Source of the DNA: DASSFZ01 sp036514635
GTDB taxonomy: Bacteria > Chloroflexota > Anaerolineae > Fen-1058
Length of the DNA stretch: 30,354 nt
Reading direction: 5' to 3'
Assembly: GCA_036514635.1 (NCBI GenBank)
Contig: DATBWU010000218.1
Location: 1-30,354, forward strand
A model generated the notes under the pieces. The model was not told where the DNA came from and did not search any database. It worked only from the letters and a program-made list of their open reading frames with translations. Shown piece after piece: positions 7,853-15,017 of this stretch (position 1 is its first letter; the number at the start of each line of letters is the position of its first letter). The position numbers and the translations under genes are program-made.

Positions 7853-8551
7853 GTGCGCCTCCGCATCCTCTTGCTCCTCGCGTTGCTGGCAGCACTGGTC
7901 GGTTATTTTGGACCGTGGACGTGGCATCCCGCCATCGCCTTCCGCTACTCCGCCGACGATCTGTCCGAGTTCGTGAAGTTCATGCCGGCCGTTCGATCGG
8001 GCCAGGTGTCGATCACGCGCGAGTTGTTCTTCTTGCCGATCTGGCTGGCGACGATCGGGCTGGCGTTGTGGTTCGGGAAATATGCGGGCCGCAGGTGGGT
8101 TCGTTGGATGGTGGGTGCGTTGGTTATCTATGCGGCGGTATGGCCGATGCCGATGTATCCGTTTATCCTCGACGCGTACCGGTCGCCGGAGTTTGGCCTG
8201 TCGTTCTGGGGCAGCCTGGTGGCGGCAGCGGTGTGCCTCGTTCTGCTTGCATTCGGCAGCCGGTTGCCCGAACGCCTTGCCGCGTTTGCATGGATCGTCA
8301 TTGGCATCGCCGGCGCGACGATCGCGCCGTTGCACTTTATTCGCTTGAAGCCCGCGCTCGACGCGCTACACACCTGGACGCTGAGTGTCGGATGGGGGAT
8401 TGCAGCGGTGGTGATTGGCTTTGCGGCTGTGGCCCTGGTCAGCGCATGGATGATAGGGGCACGAACCTCACCTCATCCCCCAACCCCCTTCTCCTCTCCG
8501 GCACGGAGAAGAGAAGGGGGCACGGGGGTTGAGGACTCTACTCGCCGCTGA
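7853..8551 (+). CDS. Six-span membrane protein of unknown function
   Basis: I do not recognise the family. It has 232 residues from GTG at 7853, four bases after the stop of the BchI-like gene; earlier in-frame starts would overlap that gene far more. Six hydrophobic spans can be read: about residues 3-24, 58-78, 86-105, 118-136, 141-165 and 178-205. The loop between spans 1 and 2 is polar and carries YSADDLSEFVKFMPAV. The last 25 residues (SPHPPTPFSSPARRREGG...) are translated from an inverted repeat, so the ancestral C-terminus was probably shorter. The final 14 bases overlap the convergent lipoprotein gene. Co-transcription suggests a membrane partner of the ATPase, which is inference only. 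Confidence 0.75.
   Translation: MRLRILLLLALLAALVGYFGPWTWHPAIAFRYSADDLSEFVKFMPAVRSGQVSITRELFFLPIWLATIGLALWFGKYAGRRWVRWMVGALVIYAAVWPMPMYPFILDAYRSPEFGLSFWGSLVAAAVCLVLLAFGSRLPERLAAFAWIVIGIAGATIAPLHFIRLKPALDALHTWTLSVGWGIAAVVIGFAAVALVSAWMIGARTSPHPPTPFSSPARRREGGTGVEDSTRR
8471..8534. repeat. Imperfect 64-base inverted repeat at convergent gene ends
   Basis: The left arm (CCTCATCCCCCAACCCCC..., 8471-8500) pairs with the right arm (CGGAGAAGAG...GGGTTGAGG, 8504-8534) around a three-base loop. It resembles the C-rich CCTCACCCCC...CTCTCC palindromes widely dispersed in some bacterial genomes. It could also act as a transcription barrier between the two convergent genes. Confidence 0.6.
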
Positions 8552-9650
8552 CGGAGATCAAGACGGATGTCGTGTTGCTCGATGAATCGAATGTGATCGT
8601 GATCGATGCGGTACGACCCTCTTTGGTGTAGGTGAGCATCGCCAACTCGTCGGTGCTCAAGCCGCCTGCGCTCTCGTCTTCCGTCCAGCCATTGGCCGGC
8701 ATCTCGGCCCGGTAGAACGCGACGACAGCGGCCAGTGGAGAGGGGCTGCTGTAGGTGGTCATCTCACCGAAGGAGGCAGTGTCCTGGGCGTCCGGCATGA
8801 GCGGGATGTCTTCCGCTGCGCCGCCGCAGTTCTCCGGCGCTGTGATGTCAACCGGCTGATTGACGTCGGTCACTTCGTAATCCCAATGGATGGTGCCCTC
8901 TGCGCCCGCCCCACCGAGAAAGCCCAACGTCGTGTCTGTTCCGGTGGCCTCGAAGACATACTTCACGAGGAAATTTCCGGGATCGGCGATCCAGGCTTCG
9001 CCTTCGGCCTGCGCGTAGCCGAACGCCTCCAGGCCCGTGACATCGACGAGGTAATGCTTGGCCGGCACGCCGTTGATGTTCTCCGCGCCGACGAGCTGCG
9101 CCGTCCGAACACTGCCGATGATGTCGGACGGATTAAGTGTGGCGCTGGCCGTCGGGGCCTCGCTCGCATCGGCCGAGATGCAGGTGTCGCCGAAGAACGT
9201 GTAGGTCTTGCCCCCGACCTCGATCGTCTCGATGTTGCCGATGCTGGCGGCGTCCGCACCCAGGCCCGTGATCTTGAAGTGCTTGGCCGGAGGATTCTTC
9301 TGGAACTCCTCTTCGAACGACATGCTGCTCTGCACCGGCTGACCGTTCTCGTCTGTCCCGTCGAAGGACAGGTTGAAGACCGCCTTGTACGAATCGAGCG
9401 CGCCCAGGCCTTCCGAAACATCCGACAACTCGACCGGTTGCCCTTCGCCCGGAGACGGTTGTTCGCTCTCTGCGGTAGGCGTCGGCTGGCTGCTCGCGAC
9501 AGTCGGGGTCGGGTTGGTGCTGCCCGACTCGCCACCCTGTTTCGTCGGTGCGAGCACACCGCCCCCGCTGGGCGGCGAGGCCGTCTGGCAGGCCGATACC
9601 ATCAGTGCGGCGAGCAGCAGCGCGGCGATTACGAATTGCATCTTCTTCAT
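8538..9650 (-). CDS. Lipoprotein with LolA/LppX-like carrier domain
   Basis: Exported lipoprotein, 370 residues from ATG at 9650 (AAAGGAG site eight bases upstream). MKKMQFVIAALLLAALMVSAC is a lipoprotein signal with lipobox V-S-A-C and lipidated Cys21. A Ser/Pro/Thr-rich spacer (to about residue 75, TPTPT and QPTPT words) follows. The main domain begins LGALDSYKAVFNLSFDG and continues with repeated amphipathic strands (FKITG, TIEVGGKTYTFFGDTC, KHYLVDVTGLEAFGYA, EGEAWIADPGNFLVKYVFEATG), the pattern of a LolA/LppX-like half-barrel. A final small alpha/beta segment (VVAFYRAEMPANGWT...) is a motif seen in other Chloroflexota lipoproteins. Family placement is by pattern only; substrate unknown. 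It has its own promoter and overlaps the convergent gene end by 14 bases. Confidence 0.78.
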   Translation of the reverse strand: MKKMQFVIAALLLAALMVSACQTASPPSGGGVLAPTKQGGESGSTNPTPTVASSQPTPTAESEQPSPGEGQPVELSDVSEGLGALDSYKAVFNLSFDGTDENGQPVQSSMSFEEEFQKNPPAKHFKITGLGADAASIGNIETIEVGGKTYTFFGDTCISADASEAPTASATLNPSDIIGSVRTAQLVGAENINGVPAKHYLVDVTGLEAFGYAQAEGEAWIADPGNFLVKYVFEATGTDTTLGFLGGAGAEGTIHWDYEVTDVNQPVDITAPENCGGAAEDIPLMPDAQDTASFGEMTTYSSPSPLAAVVAFYRAEMPANGWTEDESAGGLSTDELAMLTYTKEGRTASITITFDSSSNTTSVLISVSGE

Positions 9651-9719
9651 GTAACTTTCTCCTTTGTGAAAAGCGTCGTAGCTGCGATGCGATTCCCTGC
9701 GGCTAGACAGGTCGCTCAC

Positions 9720-9747
9720 ATCGTAACACACATCGGATCGAATTCAA
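9720..9747 (-). promoter_or_regulatory. Promoter of the lipoprotein gene
   Basis: Minus strand TTGAAT (9742-9747), 16-base spacer, TACGAT (9720-9725). Confidence 0.45.
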
Positions 9748-9770
9748 GATGAGCTTGGTATGAGACGGCT

Positions 9771-11606
9771 TCAGTTGTCGCGTCCGGGGTAAGGGCCGTA
9801 CGAGGCAATGATGTCTTTCTCGGCGTAGACCTGCTTCATGGCATCCCACCACGGCAGGCCGTCGGCCTTCTGGAAGTGCCACCACTCGACATCCCAATAG
9901 AACGAGCGCCAGCGCCAGATCGCGCGGACGCGCTCCCAGCCGTAGTCGGCGGCGAGCGTCGTGAAATCGACGTAGTAGCCGGAAGGGATTCTCGCCATCG
10001 GCCTGCCGCCGGTCTGCCCGTCCATCTCCAACACCCACGGTGCTTCGCGCAGCGGCTCGCCGAGCGTGCCGTCTTGTTTCCTCGCCTCGAGGTACACGCG
10101 CCAGTACGTGACCGAGCCGATGTCCTCGCGCACGAACACGATCTGATCGCCGCCCAGGTTGTACGGTGTCTGATCGATGTCGATGGCGCGACCCGCGACG
10201 TGGTACGAGCGGCGGCTCTGCCCCTCGCGCGGCGTGTGGTTCATCGGTCGCCACGAGGAGCCGAGCAGGCTGAGATAATCGTTGCCTGTCTCCTGTGCGA
10301 CGCGCGCCCGCAACGCACGGAACGAATCGTCGACCGCGTCGCTCAAGATGTGTCCGCCCGGCGCAACGTCGTCGAGTCGAACGAAAGCGAATTGCGGCTG
10401 GCTCGATGCGGTCGGGCTGATCACCTCGGTGTAGAGCGGCGGGGCCGCCAGCGGCGCTTCGGAGACGGTGCGCAAAATCGTCGCGTCAGACAACGGTCGC
10501 ACCGTCCACGATGGATGATTGATGAACTCGCGCCCACCGAACGCCTCGCGCGCCAGGCCCCAGCCGCCGATATTTGCCGCGATCAACACGTCACTCGATT
10601 GGCGATGGTACGTGAACGCGAGCGCGCTCGCGTCGGGCGACCAGGTCGGCCCGCTGCCCTGCCCGAACAGCCCGACTTCGGCTTCCTGCAGACTGCGAAA
10701 GGCCGGGTCGAAGGTGTTGACGTAGATGAGTTGATCGCCGGGCCGGCCCGACGTGTATGCCAGCTGCTGCCCGTTCGGCGACCAGGCCGGATTGTCCTCG
10801 TCCCGATCGGGACTGTTGGTGAGATTGGCTAAGTCGTCTTCGCCCTGTTCGGAGTCGAGCGGCAGCAAATAAATATCCATATTGCCGTTGCGGTACGAAG
10901 CGAAGGCGATGCTCTTGCCGTCGGGCGACCAGGCCGGGTTCACATCCGGCGCGGGATTGGCCGTCAGACGTGTGACCTGGCCGCCATCGTCGGCGCGCAT
11001 CATGTACAAATCCAGATTGTTGTCCCGATACGACTCGAACACGAGCCACTCGCCGTCGGGCGACCAGACCGGCGCGGCCTCGTAGGTGTTGCTGAAGGTC
11101 AGCCGCGCCGCGATGCCCGTTTCGATGTCCATGCGATAGATGTCCCAGTTGCCGTCGCGATGCGACGCGAAGGCCAGCTGTCGGCCATCGGGCGAGAAGG
11201 TCGGATCGCGATCGTCGGCGGGGTGGCTGGTCAGCCGGATCAATTCGTCGCGATCGACGTTGATGGCGTAAAGGTCCGAGTTGCCGTTGCGCCGCAGAAC
11301 GAAAGCGATCGCGCCGCCGCCGCCGAACGGATCGGGCGTGGGCGTGGGGATAAACGGCGTGGCGGTCGGTGTCGATGTCGGACGCGGGGGCAAGGCCAGC
11401 GGCGTCGGCGTGAGGACGATGGTGATGACCGAAGGTGTCTGAAGGGCCAATGTGCCGAAGAGGATCAACAAGATCGCGTTCGCCGCAATGAAGACAAATA
11501 GCAAGCGCACCTGCCCACGCGAGAGGACAATCGGTGGCTTAGGAGTAGGCTGCTCCGGTTCGACGGAGCCCGACTCGGGTCGTCTCCGTTTGAACAGCGT
11601 TGGCAT
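9771..11606 (-). CDS. Membrane-anchored PD40 beta-propeller fused to M15-type metallopeptidase domain
   Basis: 611 residues from ATG at 11606, which lies seven bases after a -10 box. A short basic cytoplasmic part precedes one membrane span (about 32-56), followed by a Pro/Thr linker (TPTPLALPP...TPTPDPF). Then comes a TolB-like propeller of PD40 repeats, about residues 95-380 (SPDGRQLAFASHRDGNWDIY, SPDGEWLVFESYRDNNLDLY, SPDGKSIAFASYRNGNMDIY). The C-terminal 170 residues carry S-Y-H469-V-A-G-R-A-I-D476 and E574-W-W-H577, which match the SxHxxGxAxD and ExWH motifs of the M15/VanY zinc peptidases (ligands His, Asp, His; catalytic Glu). The likely role is extracytoplasmic binding plus peptidoglycan or peptide cleavage; activity is inferred from the conserved ligands. 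Confidence 0.85.
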   Translation of the reverse strand: MPTLFKRRRPESGSVEPEQPTPKPPIVLSRGQVRLLFVFIAANAILLILFGTLALQTPSVITIVLTPTPLALPPRPTSTPTATPFIPTPTPDPFGGGGAIAFVLRRNGNSDLYAINVDRDELIRLTSHPADDRDPTFSPDGRQLAFASHRDGNWDIYRMDIETGIAARLTFSNTYEAAPVWSPDGEWLVFESYRDNNLDLYMMRADDGGQVTRLTANPAPDVNPAWSPDGKSIAFASYRNGNMDIYLLPLDSEQGEDDLANLTNSPDRDEDNPAWSPNGQQLAYTSGRPGDQLIYVNTFDPAFRSLQEAEVGLFGQGSGPTWSPDASALAFTYHRQSSDVLIAANIGGWGLAREAFGGREFINHPSWTVRPLSDATILRTVSEAPLAAPPLYTEVISPTASSQPQFAFVRLDDVAPGGHILSDAVDDSFRALRARVAQETGNDYLSLLGSSWRPMNHTPREGQSRRSYHVAGRAIDIDQTPYNLGGDQIVFVREDIGSVTYWRVYLEARKQDGTLGEPLREAPWVLEMDGQTGGRPMARIPSGYYVDFTTLAADYGWERVRAIWRWRSFYWDVEWWHFQKADGLPWWDAMKQVYAEKDIIASYGPYPGRDN

Positions 11607-11613
11607 GCGCGGG

Positions 11614-11642
11614 ACTATACCTGCCCCGCCGACGAGTGTCAA
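11614..11642 (-). promoter_or_regulatory. Promoter of the propeller-peptidase gene, leaderless configuration
   Basis: Minus strand TTGACA (11637-11642), 17-base spacer, TATAGT (11614-11619). The ATG at 11606 begins seven bases after the -10 box and no ribosome site is present. Confidence 0.7.
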
Positions 11643-11693
11643 GTAGGAAAAGGGGCGGCGATCAACGGATGTTGAGCGGACAAACGGATTGAA

Positions 11694-11757
11694 ACGGACG
11701 GAGCGCACGGAGCAACCCATTGGCTTTTCTCCGTGTCTCTGCGCCTCCGTGGTGAGA
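11694..11757. repeat. ACGGAG-type repeat with inverted arms
   Basis: ACGGACGGAGCGCACGGAG (11694-11712) faces CTCCGTGTCTCTGCGCCTCC (11730-11749), an imperfect inverted repeat. It lies between the divergent promoters of the peptidase and SPFH units. Confidence 0.5.
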
Positions 11758-11802
11758 TGTGAATCATCACCAAGTTCCCCATCCGCTGACAGAAAGGTGT
11801 GC

Positions 11803-11808
11803 TATACT
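11803..11808 (+). promoter_or_regulatory. Extended -10 promoter of the SPFH unit
   Basis: TGCTATACT gives an extended -10 (TATACT, 11803-11808). No convincing -35 is visible. Transcription would give a leader of about 37 bases with the GAGGAGG site. Confidence 0.5.
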
Positions 11809-11851
11809 TTCCCCGGACGACGAACCACCCGATTCACCGAGGAGGAACTTG

Positions 11852-12373
11852 ATGGGCGACATGATCAGTCGGGTCGAAGGCGAACGCGGCCTGCTGGAGC
11901 GCATCGCCGACAAGATTCCCGGATTCCGGGGTTACTTGGACAAGGAGAAGCGGCGCGACGCCGATAAGTTGCTGCGCGACGCGGTCGCCGCGCGCTTTCA
12001 GGAACAGATGCGGCGGCTCCCGGAGATTCAGCAGCAGATGCTCAACAGCGGCGGCATTTTGTTCGTGGACGATGTTGAGCGCGCCGTGACCAAGCTCAAT
12101 ATGTTCGTCGACCGTCTGAAGACCAGTGTGCGCGGCTATGCCGGTTTCTTCGACGCGGTCAAGATCAAGGAAGATGACCTGGAGCGCGTCTATCACTGGG
12201 ACGAGCAACTGCTTGGCGAAGCCGATAAGATCGCTGCGGCGATTGACGCTGTCACCGCAGCCATGTCGTCTAGCGGCGATGTGGGCGCGGCGGTGCAAGG
12301 GCTGATCGGCGCGGCCACGGCTATCAACGATCTGTACTCGCAGCGCGAGCACGTGTTGATCGGATCAGTCTAG
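11852..12373 (+). CDS. Helical protein paired with SPFH protein, unknown function
   Basis: 173 residues from ATG at 11852, with a GAGGAGG site six bases upstream. There is no signal peptide or membrane span. The sequence is almost entirely helical and charged. The N-terminal part, R-G-L-L-E-R-I-A-D-K-I-P-G-F-R-G-Y and DKEKRRDADKLLRDAV, resembles a recurrent Chloroflexota small protein encoded next to SPFH proteins. The rest has heptad-like stretches (AVTKLNMFVDRLKTSVRGYAGFF) and an Ala-rich C-terminus. I cannot assign a biochemical role. It is the first gene of a two-gene unit, with the SPFH gene 89 bases downstream, so a shared membrane-associated or scaffold function is plausible. Confidence 0.75.
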   Translation: MGDMISRVEGERGLLERIADKIPGFRGYLDKEKRRDADKLLRDAVAARFQEQMRRLPEIQQQMLNSGGILFVDDVERAVTKLNMFVDRLKTSVRGYAGFFDAVKIKEDDLERVYHWDEQLLGEADKIAAAIDAVTAAMSSSGDVGAAVQGLIGAATAINDLYSQREHVLIGSV

Positions 12374-12375
12374 TG

Positions 12376-12438
12376 AAGAAACCAGGTTTCTCACCCCCTG
12401 CGCTCTGCTCCGAGGACCTTCGGGAAACCTGGTTTCTT
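12376..12438. repeat. Mini inverted repeat with AAGAAACCAGGTTTC ends
   Basis: AAGAAACCAGGTTTC (12376-12390) is the exact reverse complement of GAAACCTGGTTTCTT (12424-12438), and each arm is itself a palindrome (GAAACC-x-GGTTTC). The 63-base unit is gene-free and lies in the transcribed gap ahead of the SPFH ribosome site, where it can fold as one long hairpin or two short ones. Confidence 0.7.
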
Positions 12439-12462
12439 GCAGCCCAATAAGGAGAACGAACC

Positions 12463-13530
12463 ATGCCCCGAATTATCGATGTCGTCGAATTTATGGATGA
12501 GACCGGCAAGGAGATGATCCACCGCATCCCGGAGCGCGGCTCGGGCGATTTTCGCTTTGGGTCGAACGTAATCGTCCGCGAGAGCCAGGCAGCGATCTTC
12601 TTCCGCGACGGCAAGGCGATGGATGTATTTCAGCCGGGGAAGCACGTCATCAGCACGGCAAATCTCCCGTTGTTGATCGACCTGCTGAAGCTAGGCACGA
12701 GCGGCAAGACGCCGTTCACCGCCGAAGTGTATTTCGTCAGCACGCGCGAGTTTCTCGACCTGGGTTGGGGCACGCCCGAACCGATCACGATGCGCGACAG
12801 CGATTTGGGCTTCGTGCGGCTGCGCGCCTTCGGCACGTACAACCTGGAGATTTCCGATCCGTCGCTATTCGTCAACAAGATCGTCGGTACACAGGGCATC
12901 TACGAGACGACGCAGATTGAGAATTTCCTGCGGGGGATCGTCATCAGCCGGATGACCGACCTGCTGGGCGAGCTGAAGAAATCGATCTTCGACCTGCCGG
13001 CGCTGTACGACGAGATCGGCGCGGGCGTCAAGGCGAAGGTGCAAGACGATTTCATGGCGCGCGGCATCCGGCTCAAGGCGCTGTACGTTCGCTCGATCTC
13101 GCCGACCGAGGAAACGGCCAAAGCCATCGACGAGCGCGCGCAGATGGGCGCGATCGGCGATATGGCGAAGTACATGCAGTTCCAGGCGGCGCGTGGCCTG
13201 CGCGATGCGGCGCAAAACCCCTCGGGTGGTGCGGCGGGCACCGGCGTCGGCCTGGGCGCGGGCATTGGCCTGGGACAGGTGATGGCCGGCGCGATGGCGC
13301 AATCGTTCCAGCAGCCGCAACAGCCGGCGGCTCCGCAAGGGCCTGCGGGCGGCGGTGGTGGTGGCGGCCCCGCCCCCGACGTGATGACCCCGGCGGAAGC
13401 GGCGGCTTACTTGAAAGTCACCGAGGAAGAAATCAATCAGATGATCGAATCGGGTGACATCAAAGCGAAGAAGGTGGGCAAGTCGTATCGCATCGCCAAG
13501 AAGACGCTGGATGACTTTCTGTCGTCGTAA
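12463..13530 (+). CDS. SPFH/Band-7 protein with C-terminal excisionase-type HTH domain
   Basis: 355 residues from ATG at 12463 (AAGGAG site, eight bases). The N-terminal 230 residues are an SPFH (stomatin/prohibitin) module of the YdjI / virion-core-like type: RIIDVVEF, IVRESQAAIFFRDGKAMDVFQPGKHVIST, LGFVRLRAFGTYNLEISDPSLFVNKIVGT, and the helical QDDFMARGIRLKALYVRSISPTEE. A Gly/Gln/Pro-rich linker (about 245-305) follows. The last 50 residues, MTPAEAAAYLKVTEEEINQMIESG and KKVGKSYRIAKKTLDDFL, match the MerR-like excisionase-family helix-turn-helix. Related SPFH proteins often end in a zinc ribbon, so this ending is unusual. There is no membrane span; SPFH proteins associate peripherally with membranes and oligomerise. 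Confidence 0.85.
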   Translation: MPRIIDVVEFMDETGKEMIHRIPERGSGDFRFGSNVIVRESQAAIFFRDGKAMDVFQPGKHVISTANLPLLIDLLKLGTSGKTPFTAEVYFVSTREFLDLGWGTPEPITMRDSDLGFVRLRAFGTYNLEISDPSLFVNKIVGTQGIYETTQIENFLRGIVISRMTDLLGELKKSIFDLPALYDEIGAGVKAKVQDDFMARGIRLKALYVRSISPTEETAKAIDERAQMGAIGDMAKYMQFQAARGLRDAAQNPSGGAAGTGVGLGAGIGLGQVMAGAMAQSFQQPQQPAAPQGPAGGGGGGGPAPDVMTPAEAAAYLKVTEEEINQMIESGDIKAKKVGKSYRIAKKTLDDFLSS

Positions 13531-13556
13531 GTGTTCGGCTCGCGTCAACGACGAGG

Positions 13557-13597
13557 CAACGCCCCGCGAATCCTACGATTGGCGGGGCGTTGGTTTT
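13557..13597 (+). terminator. Intrinsic terminator after the SPFH unit
   Basis: CAACGCCCCGC (13557-13567) pairs with GCGGGGCGTTG (13582-13592), followed by GTTTTA. It lies at the junction with the convergent glycan unit and touches the stop codon of the membrane protein gene. Confidence 0.85.
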
Positions 13598-15017
13598 AGA
13601 AGCCGGGCCTGATCAAAGGCACAAACACGACACCGTCCGGTCCGGGCCAATGTCGTTGCTCGTCGGTAGCCTGCCGGATCAGTTCCGGCAGGATACTCCC
13701 CATGTCGTCAGCTGATCGGATGCCTGCGGCGGCCAGCCGCTCGGCCGTGGCCTGGCGACGCTGATCGGGAATCGTCGCCTGCGCAGCGTACTGCCCATAC
13801 AGGAATTCACTGTTCCAGCGCACGACGACAGAACTGTAGGGATGAAAACCGAGCATGGCAATCGTGCTCATGTAGAACCCGCCGAACACCGTCGCTGCCA
13901 GCGTGATGAGTGCCGGCGCTCGAAATACGGGCAATGTCTGGGCGAGCGCGGTCAGCGCCGCGACGACAAAGAGCGCGACGAAGGTGACCGGGAAGAACAA
14001 CAGGTTCGTCCGTGTTTCGACCACGCCGGGCAGGCAAGCCAGCGCGAAGCAGGCGAGCCAGAGCAACGGGCCTCGCAGGGGCAATTTGAATCGGCTCATG
14101 AGGCAGCCGCTCACGAGGAGCAGGAGGATCAGCGCGGGCCAACCCTGGCGCAGCACATCGCTCAAGCCGCCGAACGACTTCGGCCCCATTGGGTTGAATG
14201 ACATCCCCAGCGTGTCGAAATAACCGGGCAGCCCCGCCGGCGGCTTCTCTCCAAGGCTGGGGACAACCGCGAACCGGTAGGCCATCAGCGCCGCGGTCAT
14301 TGCGATCAGACAAGCGGTGTAAGCGATCATTGTGCGGCGGCTTGCCGCCGGGAGCCGAGCGGCGGCGACGAAGCCGAGAAGAACGGTGATCGGCGCGACG
14401 GCCAGCATATCTTCTCGGGTCAGCAAGCCTGCGGCGAATGCGACGAGGGAGAGCGCCAACCGCTTCCAGGCGACGCGCTCAAGCCCGGTCACCAACCACC
14501 TGACCGACAGGCCAAACGCCAAGCCGGGGACGATGTGGATGCCGTCACTGATCCAGGTATAGTGATAGATGCTGTGCTTGGCGCACAGGAACACCAGCCC
14601 GGCCGCCAGCGCCGCGAACCCGCTCATGCCGAACCCCTGCGCCAGCTGGTGAATCAGCGTTAGGTATGCGGCCAGCAGCACAACCAAAAACAGGCGGTGG
14701 GCGACAACGTTTTCGCCGAACACCAGGTAACGCACATGGTTGAACAGCAACGTGAAGGGGCGCAGGCCCGGTGTCTCCAGCCCGTCGGGGTCCCAGCTGC
14801 CCCACAGGGAAGAGACGAGCTGCTCATTCGAGAAAGCGCGAATCAAGTGCAGATCGTCGTACATCATCGGCCACGACACGGCTTGCCCGGTCAGCGCCAG
14901 CCCGACCAGGGTGAATATACCGAAGGCTGTGATCGCGGCCCTGGCGTCTGGCAGGGCCAACCTTTTGGACCCGCCGGATGTCGGGGTCTTCTTACGCTGC
15001 AAACGATAGAATTGCAT
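13596..15017 (-). CDS. GT-C-like multi-pass membrane protein (putative glycosyltransferase)
   Basis: 473 residues with about ten hydrophobic spans. A first span (about 27-48) is followed by a large extracytoplasmic loop carrying Y-D-D-L-H at 53-57, the paired-acid position typical of GT-C glycosyltransferases that use polyprenyl-phosphate sugars. The pattern R-P-F-T-L-L-F-N-H and HRLFLVVLLAAYLTLIHQLA after it also fits that class. The C-terminal 70 residues are soluble (QATIPDQRRQATAERLAAAGI). It is the last gene of the seven-gene minus-strand unit; its start lies inside the end of the DegT gene (26-base overlap), suggesting translational coupling. Glycosyl transfer to a surface acceptor is inferred from topology and context, not from a specific family match. 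Confidence 0.7.
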   Translation of the reverse strand: MQFYRLQRKKTPTSGGSKRLALPDARAAITAFGIFTLVGLALTGQAVSWPMMYDDLHLIRAFSNEQLVSSLWGSWDPDGLETPGLRPFTLLFNHVRYLVFGENVVAHRLFLVVLLAAYLTLIHQLAQGFGMSGFAALAAGLVFLCAKHSIYHYTWISDGIHIVPGLAFGLSVRWLVTGLERVAWKRLALSLVAFAAGLLTREDMLAVAPITVLLGFVAAARLPAASRRTMIAYTACLIAMTAALMAYRFAVVPSLGEKPPAGLPGYFDTLGMSFNPMGPKSFGGLSDVLRQGWPALILLLLVSGCLMSRFKLPLRGPLLWLACFALACLPGVVETRTNLLFFPVTFVALFVVAALTALAQTLPVFRAPALITLAATVFGGFYMSTIAMLGFHPYSSVVVRWNSEFLYGQYAAQATIPDQRRQATAERLAAAGIRSADDMGSILPELIRQATDEQRHWPGPDGVVFVPLIRPGF

